Assembly: GCA_024278855.1 (NCBI GenBank)
Contig: JAJRSJ010000077.1
Coordinates: 28,419 to 92,418 of the forward strand
Origin: Alphaproteobacteria bacterium
GTDB lineage: Bacteria; Pseudomonadota; Alphaproteobacteria; Caulobacterales; Maricaulaceae
Direction of reading: 5' to 3'
DNA length: 64,000 bases
Shown here: positions 35,335 through 42,998 of the stretch, in pieces
Numbering within the stretch: position 1 is the first letter of the stretch
How the letters are laid out: each line of letters opens with the position of its first letter
Made by a program: the position numbers and the translations under genes
The notes under the pieces: model-generated
Database searches by the model: none
What the model was told of the DNA's origin: nothing
Seen by the model: only the letters and a program-made list of their open reading frames with translations

Positions 35335-35766
35335 ATGAAAATTTTAGGATTTATTGTCTGGTTTTTCCTTTCGGGTTTTATTGCGAACACAGCTCTGGCC
35401 GCAGACATAACGGCCAATTCGGTTCTAAAGCGCGGAACGATTTTAACTCATAATGATGTTTCGATCAGCCTGAACGCAGGGGAGGACTTGGCGTCTGTCC
35501 GTAGCGTCTATATTGGCAAACAATTGACGCGGACGGTGTACGCCGGGCATACAATTGAAGCCCGCTTTGTAAGCGCTCCGATATTGGTAAAACGAAATGC
35601 GCAAGTCAGCATGATTTACACATTTGGCGCAATGCAGTTATCCGCCAAGGGCCGCGCTTTGCAAGCGGGCGCCAAGGGGGAGACTATTAGCGTTATGAAT
35701 ACAAGCTCTCGTAAAAAAATCACCGCTATTATTTTGGCAAGCGGTTTGGTGGAGGTCAAAGGATGA
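35335..35766 (+). CDS. flgA: P-ring assembly chaperone FlgA, short form
   Basis: FlgA helps FlgI assemble in the periplasm. The 143-residue precursor has a signal peptide (ILGFIVWFFLSGFIANTALA) and a SAF-type domain (NSVLKRGTILTHNDVSI, VYIGKQLTRTVYAGHTIE), then the C-terminal ALQAGAKGETISVMNTSSRKKITAIILASGLVEV. It lacks the N-terminal half of the enteric protein, as is common in alphaproteobacteria. It abuts flgG and overlaps flgH by ATGA. Confidence 0.9.
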   Translation: MKILGFIVWFFLSGFIANTALAADITANSVLKRGTILTHNDVSISLNAGEDLASVRSVYIGKQLTRTVYAGHTIEARFVSAPILVKRNAQVSMIYTFGAMQLSAKGRALQAGAKGETISVMNTSSRKKITAIILASGLVEVKG

Positions 35767-36506
35767 GAAATGGTATTGTACTGGGTTTTTGCTTGCTCTC
35801 CCTTTCGGGCTGCGCATCGTCAAATGATCTGAAACCGCCAAAGGCTTTGCCGAAAAGCTGGCAGCAAGCCCCGGCTTCCATTACCAATGATGCGGCCGGT
35901 AGTAACAGACAGGTAAATGCTCAACACTCAGAGCGCGGTGCTTCGCAGATGACCTCGCTTTGGAGTTCCTCTCCCAAATCCCTTTTCGGCGACAGGCGCG
36001 CTAGCCGACTCGGTGATATTTTAACCGTAGAAATAAATATTGACGATGAAGCCAGATTTCAAAATACGGTGACGACCGATTATGCAACCCAGAAGAATTT
36101 GCAAGTGTCTTCATTTTTTGGCTTGCCGGAACTGCTTGCAAAAGTGCTTCCAGCCGGCGCGAGTTTAAAGCCGGCCGTAGATATGAGCAGTGCCAGTAAT
36201 TTGTCCGGCAAGGGTAATATTACTCGCCAGGAAAAATTGACATTGCGCTTGGCCGCACGTGTTGATGCTGTGATGCCAAACGGCTATCTCAGCCTGATCG
36301 GTCGCCAGGAAATCATGGTCAATAACGAGCTTCGTTATCTGCAAGTCAGCGGCATAATCCGCATTGCAGATATATCGCGCCTTAACACGATCACCTATGA
36401 TAAAATTGCAGAGGCAAAAATCTTTTACGGAGGTCGTGGACAAATCACGCGCTCTACCGAAGAAAAATCCGGCAATAAGCTGATTCGTAAAATATTACCG
36501 TTTTAG
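35763..36506 (+). CDS. flgH: Flagellar L-ring lipoprotein FlgH
   Basis: FlgH forms the outer-membrane L ring. The 247-residue lipoprotein has the lipobox LSGC (Cys17), the conserved SLFGDRRASRLGDILTVEINIDDEARFQN, LSGKGNITRQEKLTLRLAARVDAVMPNGYLSLIGRQEIMVNNELRYLQVSGIIR and the ending YGGRGQITRSTEEKSGNKLIRKILPF. Start overlaps the flgA stop. It is followed by the second fliL gene after 9 bp. Confidence 0.96.
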   Translation: MRNGIVLGFCLLSLSGCASSNDLKPPKALPKSWQQAPASITNDAAGSNRQVNAQHSERGASQMTSLWSSSPKSLFGDRRASRLGDILTVEINIDDEARFQNTVTTDYATQKNLQVSSFFGLPELLAKVLPAGASLKPAVDMSSASNLSGKGNITRQEKLTLRLAARVDAVMPNGYLSLIGRQEIMVNNELRYLQVSGIIRIADISRLNTITYDKIAEAKIFYGGRGQITRSTEEKSGNKLIRKILPF

Positions 36507-36515
36507 GATAGATTG

Positions 36516-37106
36516 ATGATTAAGAAAATTCTTTCCCCCGTCTCTCTAATTATTGCCGTTGTACTTGGCGGGGTAGGCGGTGATTATTTGCGTAACAAAA
36601 CTGTATATGAAGCTAATGCTACAACATCTACAAAAGCCAATAGCGCGGCATATGACAAGAAAAAATCCGACAAAGAGGTCGACAAAAAGAAAGACAAGAA
36701 AAAAGATAAGAAACAAAAAAAAGACAAAAAAAATAAAGATAAAGGAAAAGACGGGAAAGACAAAGAAGGTTCTTCTTCAAGCGCCATAACCTATATGAAG
36801 TTTAAGCGCCAATTTGTCGTTCCCATCATGGACAAGGGTAAAATTCATTCATTGGTCATCTTGAATATAAATTTGGAACTTGATAAAAGCGCGCCGCAAA
36901 GTGCATATACACTGGAGCCTAAACTGCGTGATGCCATTATGCGCGAGCTACTTGCTTTGTCCCATCAAGGCGCATTTTCTGATGATTTAACCAGTTCGGC
37001 GACCTATGATAAATTGCGCGCTTCTTTGCTGGCTGCTAGCCAAGAGGTTTTGAAAAAAGGCGTGAAAAATGTACTGATTTTGGATTTAATGCGGCAAGAT
37101 CAATAA
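36516..37106 (+). CDS. FliL-family protein with Lys/Asp-rich linker (second copy)
   Basis: A 196-residue single-span membrane protein of the FliL family. It has an N-terminal helix (ILSPVSLIIAVVLGGVGGDY), then a 45-residue stretch of almost only Lys and Asp (KSDKEVDKKKDKKKDKK and onward, about residues 45-85), then a FliL-like domain (RQFVVPIMDKGKIHSLVILNINLEL, PKLRDAIMRELLALSHQG) ending KNVLILDLMRQDQ, which parallels KNILITDFMVR of the first FliL. It closes the motA-to-flgH operon and converges on flgD. In Sinorhizobium a FliL paralogue called MotF affects stator activity, so a similar role is possible. Confidence 0.8.
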   Translation: MIKKILSPVSLIIAVVLGGVGGDYLRNKTVYEANATTSTKANSAAYDKKKSDKEVDKKKDKKKDKKQKKDKKNKDKGKDGKDKEGSSSSAITYMKFKRQFVVPIMDKGKIHSLVILNINLELDKSAPQSAYTLEPKLRDAIMRELLALSHQGAFSDDLTSSATYDKLRASLLAASQEVLKKGVKNVLILDLMRQDQ

Positions 37107-37129
37107 GCCTGTTAGTTTTACGTTCCGTC

Positions 37130-37528
37130 TTATCCGTTCATATCTAAACTGGCTCTTTGCCCATTCTTGGCATTTTCAGCATTTGCATTTTCAGTGGGCG
37201 TCAACAGTTCAATTTGGCTCGCCAATAGAGCCGCAATCCTCTCCAATGATTGATTGCCCTTAGCTTGTAATTCCAAATTTGTAAATGTTGCTAATTGTTC
37301 GACAAATTGGGTTGAGTCCAAAGGAGCGAGCGGATCCTGGTTTTTAATTTGTGCCGTTAACAATGTTAAAAAAGTTGAAAACTCTTCCCTAGGTGGTTGC
37401 TGTGTGTCCGCCGTATCGTTGCTATCTTTGTTTGCCGGACTATTAGGTGCGAACTTGTCCTGCACAGATTTTCCAGCCGAGTTTTGACTTTGGCTTTGCA
37501 ACAAATTCATGGTTTGGGCGATATCCAT
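37130..37528 (-). CDS. flgD: Hook-assembly scaffolding protein FlgD, short form
   Basis: FlgD caps the growing hook. The 132-residue protein holds only the conserved N-terminal module (EEFSTFLTLLTAQIKNQDPLAPLDSTQFVEQLATFTNLELQAKGNQSLERI), with no C-terminal Ig/tudor-like domain; short FlgD proteins of this kind occur in other alphaproteobacteria, and the downstream fliL copy leaves no room for more. AGGAGA precedes the ATG. A 15-bp tandem duplication (37170-37199) lies near the 3' end. It follows fliK by 9 bp on the same strand. Confidence 0.9.
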   Translation of the reverse strand: MDIAQTMNLLQSQSQNSAGKSVQDKFAPNSPANKDSNDTADTQQPPREEFSTFLTLLTAQIKNQDPLAPLDSTQFVEQLATFTNLELQAKGNQSLERIAALLASQIELLTPTENANAENAKNGQRASLDMNG

Positions 37529-37537
37529 TTGCTTCTC

Positions 37538-39052
37538 CTATAATGAGATGTCTATCTGACCATTGGTCAAAGACGGTTTGGTTGATGTTGGGTGTGGGTT
37601 TTGTGGTGTTTCTTGTGGCTCTTTATGAGCTTGGTGTTCTGCGCTATTGTCTAGTTTTACGTGTTGGCTCTGTGCATTTTGGTTTTTGGCGCCATTCGAA
37701 CCAAAGTTCGAAAAATTACTTTCGTTCTTTGCTTCTAAACTAAGATCAATATTGTTAAAACCGCTTTGCTTTAAAAGGCTGAACAACATATCTGATTTTT
37801 GCTTTAGCAGCACGCCGGTTTCCGCGCTTTCTGCGATAATATTCGCGGTAATTCTTTCATTACTATCAAATCTAAACTGAATTTGCACCCGCCCAAGTTC
37901 CGCCGGAGATAGCTGTACCAAAACCGGGTTTAAAACACTGCCCGGCTTGTCAGTTGCAGCCGGGATTTGCTGCATGACCTGAGCGCCAAGTGCTTGTCCG
38001 ATTTGCGTCAGGATAGGCATTGATTGATTTTGCGGGGAGGTCAATACAGTGTTCATTTGCCCGCCGGAAAAATTTTGTGCCGGCGCAAGCGGCGCAGTTT
38101 GCATGGATGTTAGTTCTATTGCGCCAGAAGTTTTTAAAATTCGCGGGTCCGGCAAAGTAAATTCGCGCCCCGGATATTCTGCCGCTTTTAATATTTCGGA
38201 TTTTGGCACATGGCGAGCCGCCTGATTTCCTTCAAAGAAGGCATCCATCGGCGTGGGTGTGGCAGTTGGATTGGGATTGATATTTGGTGTTTGTGTTGGA
38301 GCCGACATTTTGCTTGCGTCCGGTATTTGAGGCATAAGAATTGGCGCAGACATCTTGGTGTCATTTGCTGTGAGTTGAGGCGTTGGTTGGGAGGCGGGAT
38401 GAGGAGTGGCTGGTTGCGTTTCTTGGGGGGGCGCTTGCCATATCATATTTTGGTTAGACTGAGCCGACATTATTTCAGCACTTGCAATACGAGCTAGCCC
38501 GGCTTTCTGGTTGCTGTTTGTTTGTAAGTGTTCAGAGTTTTGACCTGGTGTTGGCACAACTATTTTATTGTCGGTTGTGTTGCCCGAGGGTATTACGGGG
38601 GTGTTTAGAAATTGTGTGGCTTCGAGCATGCCAATTTCAATTATTTCAGGCTCAACTATTTCAGGCGTATTGATTTGCGTATCCGGTTTTGTTGAATTGG
38701 TCAGACGCAACGGCGTATCCGTCATTTCAACTTGGGCGTTCTTTATAGTGAGACTATTCTGCTTTTCAGGCTCAATAGGCCAATCAGATCCGTGGTTTTG
38801 AGCTTCAGCGTTTAACGGGTTTTGCAGATTTAATAACGCTGCGACAAACTCGTGGTCAACGCCCTGATTTTTCTTGCCCTGATTTGTACCGGTTTTGATA
38901 TCGCCGATTTGTTGGGGAAAGCTTGGTTTGCCGGGCGCCCGCAGCGGGTTTTCCTGGGCAAAGCCTTCTTTGGGTGCAGGCTCCACCGGGTGCAGGGGCG
39001 AGGTGCCTGTACGGGATTTTGGAAGTGGGTCTTGGGTTAGGGAATAGCTCAT
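37538..39052 (-). CDS. fliK: Flagellar hook-length control protein FliK
   Basis: FliK measures hook length and triggers the export switch at FlhB. The 504-residue protein is mostly disordered, rich in Pro, Thr, Gln and Asn (about 1-380), and ends with the Flg_hook domain: VLVQLSPAELGRVQIQFRFDSNERITANIIAESAETGVLLKQKSDMLFSLLKQSGFNNIDLSLE. This order (ruler then compact C-terminal domain) is typical. The gene precedes flgD and diverges from flgJ across a region with a perfect CtrA-type box. Confidence 0.9.
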   Translation of the reverse strand: MSYSLTQDPLPKSRTGTSPLHPVEPAPKEGFAQENPLRAPGKPSFPQQIGDIKTGTNQGKKNQGVDHEFVAALLNLQNPLNAEAQNHGSDWPIEPEKQNSLTIKNAQVEMTDTPLRLTNSTKPDTQINTPEIVEPEIIEIGMLEATQFLNTPVIPSGNTTDNKIVVPTPGQNSEHLQTNSNQKAGLARIASAEIMSAQSNQNMIWQAPPQETQPATPHPASQPTPQLTANDTKMSAPILMPQIPDASKMSAPTQTPNINPNPTATPTPMDAFFEGNQAARHVPKSEILKAAEYPGREFTLPDPRILKTSGAIELTSMQTAPLAPAQNFSGGQMNTVLTSPQNQSMPILTQIGQALGAQVMQQIPAATDKPGSVLNPVLVQLSPAELGRVQIQFRFDSNERITANIIAESAETGVLLKQKSDMLFSLLKQSGFNNIDLSLEAKNESNFSNFGSNGAKNQNAQSQHVKLDNSAEHQAHKEPQETPQNPHPTSTKPSLTNGQIDISL

Positions 39053-39075
39053 TTATATAAAATAGTGGGATATGA

Positions 39076-39090
39076 TTAACTCAACATTAA
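39076..39090. promoter_or_regulatory. Perfect CtrA-type box between fliK and flgJ
   Basis: TTAA-N7-TTAA (39076-39079 and 39087-39090, spacer CTCAACA) matches the CtrA consensus in full, with the extra C after the second half. It lies in the 62-bp gap between divergent fliK and flgJ, placed to control either or both. Confidence 0.65.
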
Positions 39091-39114
39091 CGTGTAATAA
39101 ATAATATATAAACC

Positions 39115-39438
39115 ATGTTAAAAGCTGAACACATTCCCGGCGGCCCAAGCCTTGCGAAAACTGACTTACCCCGCCCGCCAACCACAGACGACCAGGACGT
39201 TATACAAAAAACGGCTCGTGAGTTCGAAACCGCATTTATTGCCCAAATGTTACAATTTAGCGGCTTGGGAAAGGCGCTGACCACAGGCGGCGGCAAATCT
39301 GTAGAAAGCTTTACACAATTTTATCTCGAGGAACTTGCCAAAGACATTACCAATAATGGCGGCTTTGGCATTGCCGACAAAATCGCGGCATACATGAATT
39401 TAAAGGAGGATAACAATGGTGAGCTTGGCCGATTGTAA
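39115..39438 (+). CDS. flgJ: Rod-binding protein FlgJ, short form without peptidase
   Basis: A 107-residue rod-binding protein corresponding to the N-terminal domain of enteric FlgJ. The family segment is QKTAREFETAFIAQMLQFSGLGKALTTGGGKSVESFTQFYLEELAKDITNNGGFGIADKI. No glucosaminidase domain follows, so another enzyme must open peptidoglycan for the rod. No clear ribosome site is seen before ATG 39115. It overlaps flgN by 23 nt. Confidence 0.9.
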   Translation: MLKAEHIPGGPSLAKTDLPRPPTTDDQDVIQKTAREFETAFIAQMLQFSGLGKALTTGGGKSVESFTQFYLEELAKDITNNGGFGIADKIAAYMNLKEDNNGELGRL

Positions 39439-39814
39439 CCGGGAAATTACTGATCTTATGTTAATTATTAAGGCAGAAATAAAGATGCTACGCGCAGGAA
39501 AATTTAAAAGCATCCATCAATCTGCGCTCCTGAAAGCAGAGAAAATAAAATCACTTACTTCAGTTTTGAAAACCATAGAGGTTGGAAGCGGTGCGCAGCA
39601 CTACAAATCCCATCTCGCGCCGCGCTTGGCGCGCTTGAAAAATTTAAGCATAGAAAACGGGCTTTTGCTACGCGGTATTGCCAATGGTGTTAAGTCCGTA
39701 CAAGAGCGCATATTAGTGCTTGAGAACAAAGAAGCACAAGTCGGGGCTTATGGTCGCCGTGGCAAAGCGTTGTCCTTTGAAGAAGAAGCTGCGGCCAGCG
39801 AGAAGACTTTATAG
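39416..39814 (+). CDS. flgN: FlgN-like export chaperone
   Basis: A 132-residue helical protein probably acting as the chaperone for FlgK and FlgL. The sequence is a long amphipathic coil (ITDLMLIIKAEIKMLRAG, ARLKNLSIENGLLLRGIANGVKSVQERI) ending with YGRRGKALSFEEE, a pattern typical of alphaproteobacterial FlgN-like proteins. AAAGGAGG 6 nt before ATG 39416 is the best ribosome site nearby, within the end of flgJ. Similarity is structural more than by strict motif, so the call is probable. Confidence 0.7.
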   Translation: MVSLADCNREITDLMLIIKAEIKMLRAGKFKSIHQSALLKAEKIKSLTSVLKTIEVGSGAQHYKSHLAPRLARLKNLSIENGLLLRGIANGVKSVQERILVLENKEAQVGAYGRRGKALSFEEEAAASEKTL

Positions 39815-39820
39815 AGCGCG

Positions 39821-39835
39821 TTAACTGAATGTTAT
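39821..39835 (+). promoter_or_regulatory. Possible CtrA-type box upstream of flagellin
   Basis: TTAA-N7-TTAT at 39821-39835 differs by one base from the CtrA consensus. It is about 180 nt upstream of the flagellin start, before the palindrome and the leader hairpin. Confidence 0.4.
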
Positions 39836-39837
39836 CC

Positions 39838-39849
39838 ATTACATGTAAT
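39838..39849. promoter_or_regulatory. 12-bp perfect palindrome upstream of flagellin
   Basis: ATTACATGTAAT (39838-39849) is its own reverse complement. It follows the CtrA-like box and is suitably placed as a dimeric regulator site for the flagellin promoter; the protein that would bind it is unknown. Confidence 0.35.
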
Positions 39850-39908
39850 AAGGACATATACAACTTAAGAGGGTTGTTCTGCACAAGCAGATTTTATCAG
39901 GATGATTT

Positions 39909-39939
39909 AAAGGCTGATCTAAATAAATGTTCGGCCTTT
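39909..39939 (+). promoter_or_regulatory. Hairpin in flagellin 5' leader
   Basis: AAAGGCTGA (39909-39917) pairs with TCGGCCTTT (39931-39939) over 9 bp including one G-U pair, with a 13-nt AT-rich loop, 77 nt before the flagellin start. Flagellin mRNA leaders are the target of FlbT in Caulobacter, and flbT is encoded downstream, so this could be its site. Confidence 0.45.
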
Positions 39940-40016
39940 GCTTTTCCCAATGGTGGGTAAGGCTTTTATTCAATCACCTGCGGCTTTTTGCCAAAGGATA
40001 ATAATGGAAAAAACCT

Positions 40017-41225
40017 ATGTCTAGTATGTCAAGTATTTTAACAAACACCAGTGCCATGGTCGCTCTTGAAACTCTTCGCGGAATTAACAAGAATTTAGGC
40101 CAAGTGCAAAGCGAAATTGCAACTGGTAAAAAAGTGGCCAATGCCAAAGATAATGCGGCCGTCTTCGCAATCTCAACCGTCATGTCAGCCGATGTGGCCA
40201 GTTTTGATCAAATTTCCGACACTTTGAACCTTGGTTCTGCAACGGTCGGTGTAGCCCGCGCTGCTTCCGAGCAAGTAACGGAGCTTCTTACGGAAATGAA
40301 AACTCTGATCGTATCTGCGCAGGAAGATAATGTAGACCGTTCCAAAATCCAGACCGATGTCAGCGCCCTGCGTGATCAGGTTAACTCAATTGTAGGTGCC
40401 GCGCAATTTAACGGCCAAAACCTGTTACAGGGCGGTGGTTCTATCAATGTGCTAGCCTCCCTTGACCGGGCCGCAGACGGCAGCGTAACTGCAAGCAATA
40501 TCAATGTCGGGCGCTCTAGTCTTGAGACCAGTGCAGCTACAATGGGAACAACTGCGATCACCACTGGTGCTGGCGACGTTGCCGTTAGCGGCGGCACTAT
40601 CGCGGCTGCAGGCTCTCAAACCGTTACGATCACGGCGGGCGCTATTTCAACTGGTACCAGTTTCTCAGTTGTAATTGGCGGAACCAATACGATTGAATAT
40701 GTATCACGAGCAGACGATACGTTGAACGATGTAGCCTCAAATCTAAAATCTTTAATCGATGCGGAAAACATTACTGGCATTACCGTTGATATCACCAATG
40801 TGGCTGATCCTACGGCTACAGATACGGTTTTGACTGTCAATAATGCCAACGCTAGTGGTGTCACACTGACCGGCGGGAGCTTCACTGGCGGTACTGCTGG
40901 CGGTGGCTTGTCCGATGTTGCCGGGTTTGATGTATCCACAGCTTCGGGTGCGGCTAGTGCTTTGTCTGGAATAGACGCAATGTTGCAGGTTGCTATTGAT
41001 GCGGCTTCCAGTTTTGGTTCATCACAAAAGCGTATTGAAATTCAAGGTGAATTCGTCAACTCCCTGATGGATTCCATGAAGACCGGTATTAGCGCGCTTG
41101 TGGACGCAGACCTCGAAGAGGCCTCTGCCCGCTTGCAATCTTTGCAGGTTCAACAGCAATTGGGCGTTCAGGCGCTTTCAATCGCTAACCAGGCCCCACA
41201 GTCTATTCTGTCTTTGTTCAGATAG
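40017..41225 (+). CDS. fla: Flagellin
   Basis: The filament subunit; the only flagellin gene in the window. The 402-residue protein has the conserved N-terminal coil (SSILTNTSAMVALETLRGINKNLGQVQSEIATGKKVANAKDN), a variable Thr/Ala/Gly/Val-rich centre (about 150-290), and the C-terminal coil ending QQLGVQALSIANQAPQSILSLFR. ATG at 40017 is used; a second Met three codons later is possible. The leader carries structured elements, and flaF and flbT follow. The centre is low in Lys and rich in Thr, typical of an exposed domain. Confidence 0.95.
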   Translation: MSSMSSILTNTSAMVALETLRGINKNLGQVQSEIATGKKVANAKDNAAVFAISTVMSADVASFDQISDTLNLGSATVGVARAASEQVTELLTEMKTLIVSAQEDNVDRSKIQTDVSALRDQVNSIVGAAQFNGQNLLQGGGSINVLASLDRAADGSVTASNINVGRSSLETSAATMGTTAITTGAGDVAVSGGTIAAAGSQTVTITAGAISTGTSFSVVIGGTNTIEYVSRADDTLNDVASNLKSLIDAENITGITVDITNVADPTATDTVLTVNNANASGVTLTGGSFTGGTAGGGLSDVAGFDVSTASGAASALSGIDAMLQVAIDAASSFGSSQKRIEIQGEFVNSLMDSMKTGISALVDADLEEASARLQSLQVQQQLGVQALSIANQAPQSILSLFR

Positions 41226-41235
41226 GCCTTTGGTT

Positions 41236-41280
41236 AAGATAAATTGGCTCAAGATAATTAGGGTCATGATAAGTTGGGTC
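41236..41280. repeat. Three 15-bp tandem units after the flagellin gene
   Basis: Units 41236-41250, 41251-41265 and 41266-41280 are imperfect copies of AAGATAAATTGGCTC-like sequence. They lie in the flagellin-flaF gap, directly before the long palindrome. Confidence 0.8.
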
Positions 41281-41303
41281 GGGGCGAATATTCGCCCCGA
41301 CCC
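41276..41303 (+). terminator. 28-nt perfect palindrome between flagellin and flaF
   Basis: The 14-nt arm starting GGGTCGGGGCGAA at 41276 is followed directly by its exact complement to 41303, giving a very stable GC-rich hairpin. No T-run follows, so a classical intrinsic terminator is less likely than a 3'-end stabiliser or attenuator that keeps flagellin mRNA above flaF-flbT mRNA. Confidence 0.6.
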
Positions 41304-41335
41304 GTTCCAAGAAATCCAGGAAGGAAATTGGTAAA

Positions 41336-41731
41336 ATGTATGCATCTAAAATGGCCAAAAGAGGTTATACTCATACGCAAAAAAGCATGGGCAGCGATAT
41401 AGAGCTTGAGCTTAAAATATTTACAGAGATTACGGGGCGGCTCGCGGGTGCGGATGTATCCGAACCAGGCGGCATCAGCGCCCTTAACGAAGCGGTAGCC
41501 GACAATGCCAGGCTTTGGAACATTGTTTTTCTTGATGTTACCAACCCAGATAACGAATTGGATGATGCGCTTAAATCTAGCCTTGTCTATTTGGCGGAAT
41601 TTACCCGCGACCACACACACAAAGTTCTACGCGGCGAAGCCGGACACCAAATCCTAATCGAAATCAACAATAATGTTATAGCCGGGAAAAGATCATTTCT
41701 AGCCAAGCCGTATAAAACGGAGGCCGCGTAA
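41336..41731 (+). CDS. flaF: Flagellin regulator FlaF
   Basis: FlaF promotes flagellin synthesis and export, opposing FlbT. The 131-residue protein shows the family pattern: an early YTHTQKSMGSDIELELKIFTEITGRL, then ALNEAVADNARLWNIVFLDVTNPDNELDDALKSSLVYLAEFTRDHTHKVL and a final IEINNNVIAGKR. AGGAAGGAA precedes the ATG. It overlaps flbT as TAATG. Confidence 0.93.
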   Translation: MYASKMAKRGYTHTQKSMGSDIELELKIFTEITGRLAGADVSEPGGISALNEAVADNARLWNIVFLDVTNPDNELDDALKSSLVYLAEFTRDHTHKVLRGEAGHQILIEINNNVIAGKRSFLAKPYKTEAA

Positions 41732-42168
41732 TGTCCGGACTGGTTTTAAGTTTAAAAGCAGATGAGAAGTTTCTTGTAAACGGTGCTTTGGTTCAAAACG
41801 GGTCAAAGCGCGGCCAAATCCGACTTCCGGACAATAGCGTAAATGTGCTGCGGCTAAGTGATTGCCTACATCCCGATGAGGTTAACACACCGGTGCGCCG
41901 TGCCTATTATCTGGCGCAACTTATATTGTCCGGCGATACATCCCAAGCAAAGGGCGGCATTGATTTACTGGCGTGCTTGTCGGATATTGGCAAGGTTTTT
42001 ACAAACACAAGTCTGGAAGAGCAAATCACCAAAGCGGTCAGAGACGCTAGGCGTGGGCGGTTTTATTCGGTGCTTGTAACCTTAAAGCGCGTACTTCCCA
42101 TCGAACAAAAAATGCTCGCCCATACACATAATCAACCACCAAAGCCCCATTTACAGAAAACTGGCTGA
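41731..42168 (+). CDS. flbT: Flagellin post-transcriptional repressor FlbT
   Basis: FlbT limits flagellin production by acting on the 5' leader of its mRNA. The 145-residue protein has the family's SGLVLSLKADEKFLVNGALVQNGSKRGQIRLPDNSVNVLRLSD start and the following TPVRRAYYLAQLILSGD segment, and its C-terminal helix region EEQITKAVRDARRGRFYSVLVTLKRVLPIEQKML. It is encoded between flaF and the DUF1217 gene with one-base stop/start overlaps at both ends. Confidence 0.93.
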   Translation: MSGLVLSLKADEKFLVNGALVQNGSKRGQIRLPDNSVNVLRLSDCLHPDEVNTPVRRAYYLAQLILSGDTSQAKGGIDLLACLSDIGKVFTNTSLEEQITKAVRDARRGRFYSVLVTLKRVLPIEQKMLAHTHNQPPKPHLQKTG

Positions 42169-42998
42169 TGGCCATAACTCCGGTCATCCCCCTTTCCGGT
42201 TTGGCTGGCTGGGCGTTTTTAGAGCGTACGCAAGTGCGCCAGCAAGACCTGTTTAACAGTTCCGCAGACATTCAACGCGAGATCAGTTATTTTCGAGAAA
42301 ACATAAGTAATGTCGAAACCTCCCAAGACCTGGTATCTGACCGGCGCTTGCTATCGGTGGCGCTTGGTGCATTTGGTCTGGGAGAAGAGTTGGGCAAGCG
42401 AGCATTTGTGCGAAATATTCTAGATCAGGGTGTTTTTGATCCGCAGAGCTTTGCCAACCGCTTGGGCAATCCGGCCTATATTTCATTTACCGAAATGTTT
42501 TCATTTGGCGATGGCGGGTTTTTCCCCACCTCAGGCCGGGTCGACGAAATTGTTGATAAATTTCTAACGGTAAGTTTCGAGACGGCGGTTGGCGAGGTTG
42601 ACAATTCCATGCGGCTTGCCATGAATTTCAAGCGCGAAATGGCTAATTTAGCTAATCAAGACCTGACCCAAACCACAGGGTGGCTCAGGGCAATTGGTTC
42701 AAAGCCAATACGGGCCGTACTGGAAGGTGCGCTTAACCTCCCGCCCGCATTTTCCCAAATTGATATTGATCAACAAGTGGGTATTTTGATTGATAAAGCC
42801 AAGCTGGTATTTGGGAGCGGCACTATTGATGTTTTCTCCGACCCGCAAATTATTGACGATGCCATTAGGCGGTTTCAATTACGCGAACAAATCAACAACG
42901 GCCCCGGTGTCAACACCAGGGGCATGACGGCGCTTTCCATACTGGGCGGCGGGTTGGGCAGTGCCGGGATAGCAAACCTGCTTTTGTCAAATGTCTAA
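42168..42998 (+). CDS. DUF1217 flagellar-cluster protein
   Basis: A 276-residue protein of the DUF1217 family, common in alphaproteobacterial flagellar loci and probably exported or structural. Family signs are IPLSGLAGWAFLERTQVRQQDLFNSSADIQREISYFRENISNVETSQDLVSDRRLLSVALGAFGLGEEL and a middle segment FETAVGEVDNSMRLAMNFKREMANLAN that resembles the end of hook/rod proteins. No signal peptide. TGATG overlap with flbT places it in the flagellin operon. Its function is not established. It converges on fliI with a 4-bp stop overlap. Confidence 0.85.
   Translation: MAITPVIPLSGLAGWAFLERTQVRQQDLFNSSADIQREISYFRENISNVETSQDLVSDRRLLSVALGAFGLGEELGKRAFVRNILDQGVFDPQSFANRLGNPAYISFTEMFSFGDGGFFPTSGRVDEIVDKFLTVSFETAVGEVDNSMRLAMNFKREMANLANQDLTQTTGWLRAIGSKPIRAVLEGALNLPPAFSQIDIDQQVGILIDKAKLVFGSGTIDVFSDPQIIDDAIRRFQLREQINNGPGVNTRGMTALSILGGGLGSAGIANLLLSNV

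Noticed and set aside
37130..37528. flgD truncated by mutation
   Set aside because: The second fliL gene leaves no room for a lost 3' part, and short FlgD proteins are normal in several alphaproteobacteria.
17439..40016. Sigma-54 (-24/-12) promoters before flagellar operons
   Set aside because: TGGCAC-like pieces occur but none had GG and GC with the needed 10-bp spacing ahead of a flagellar operon.
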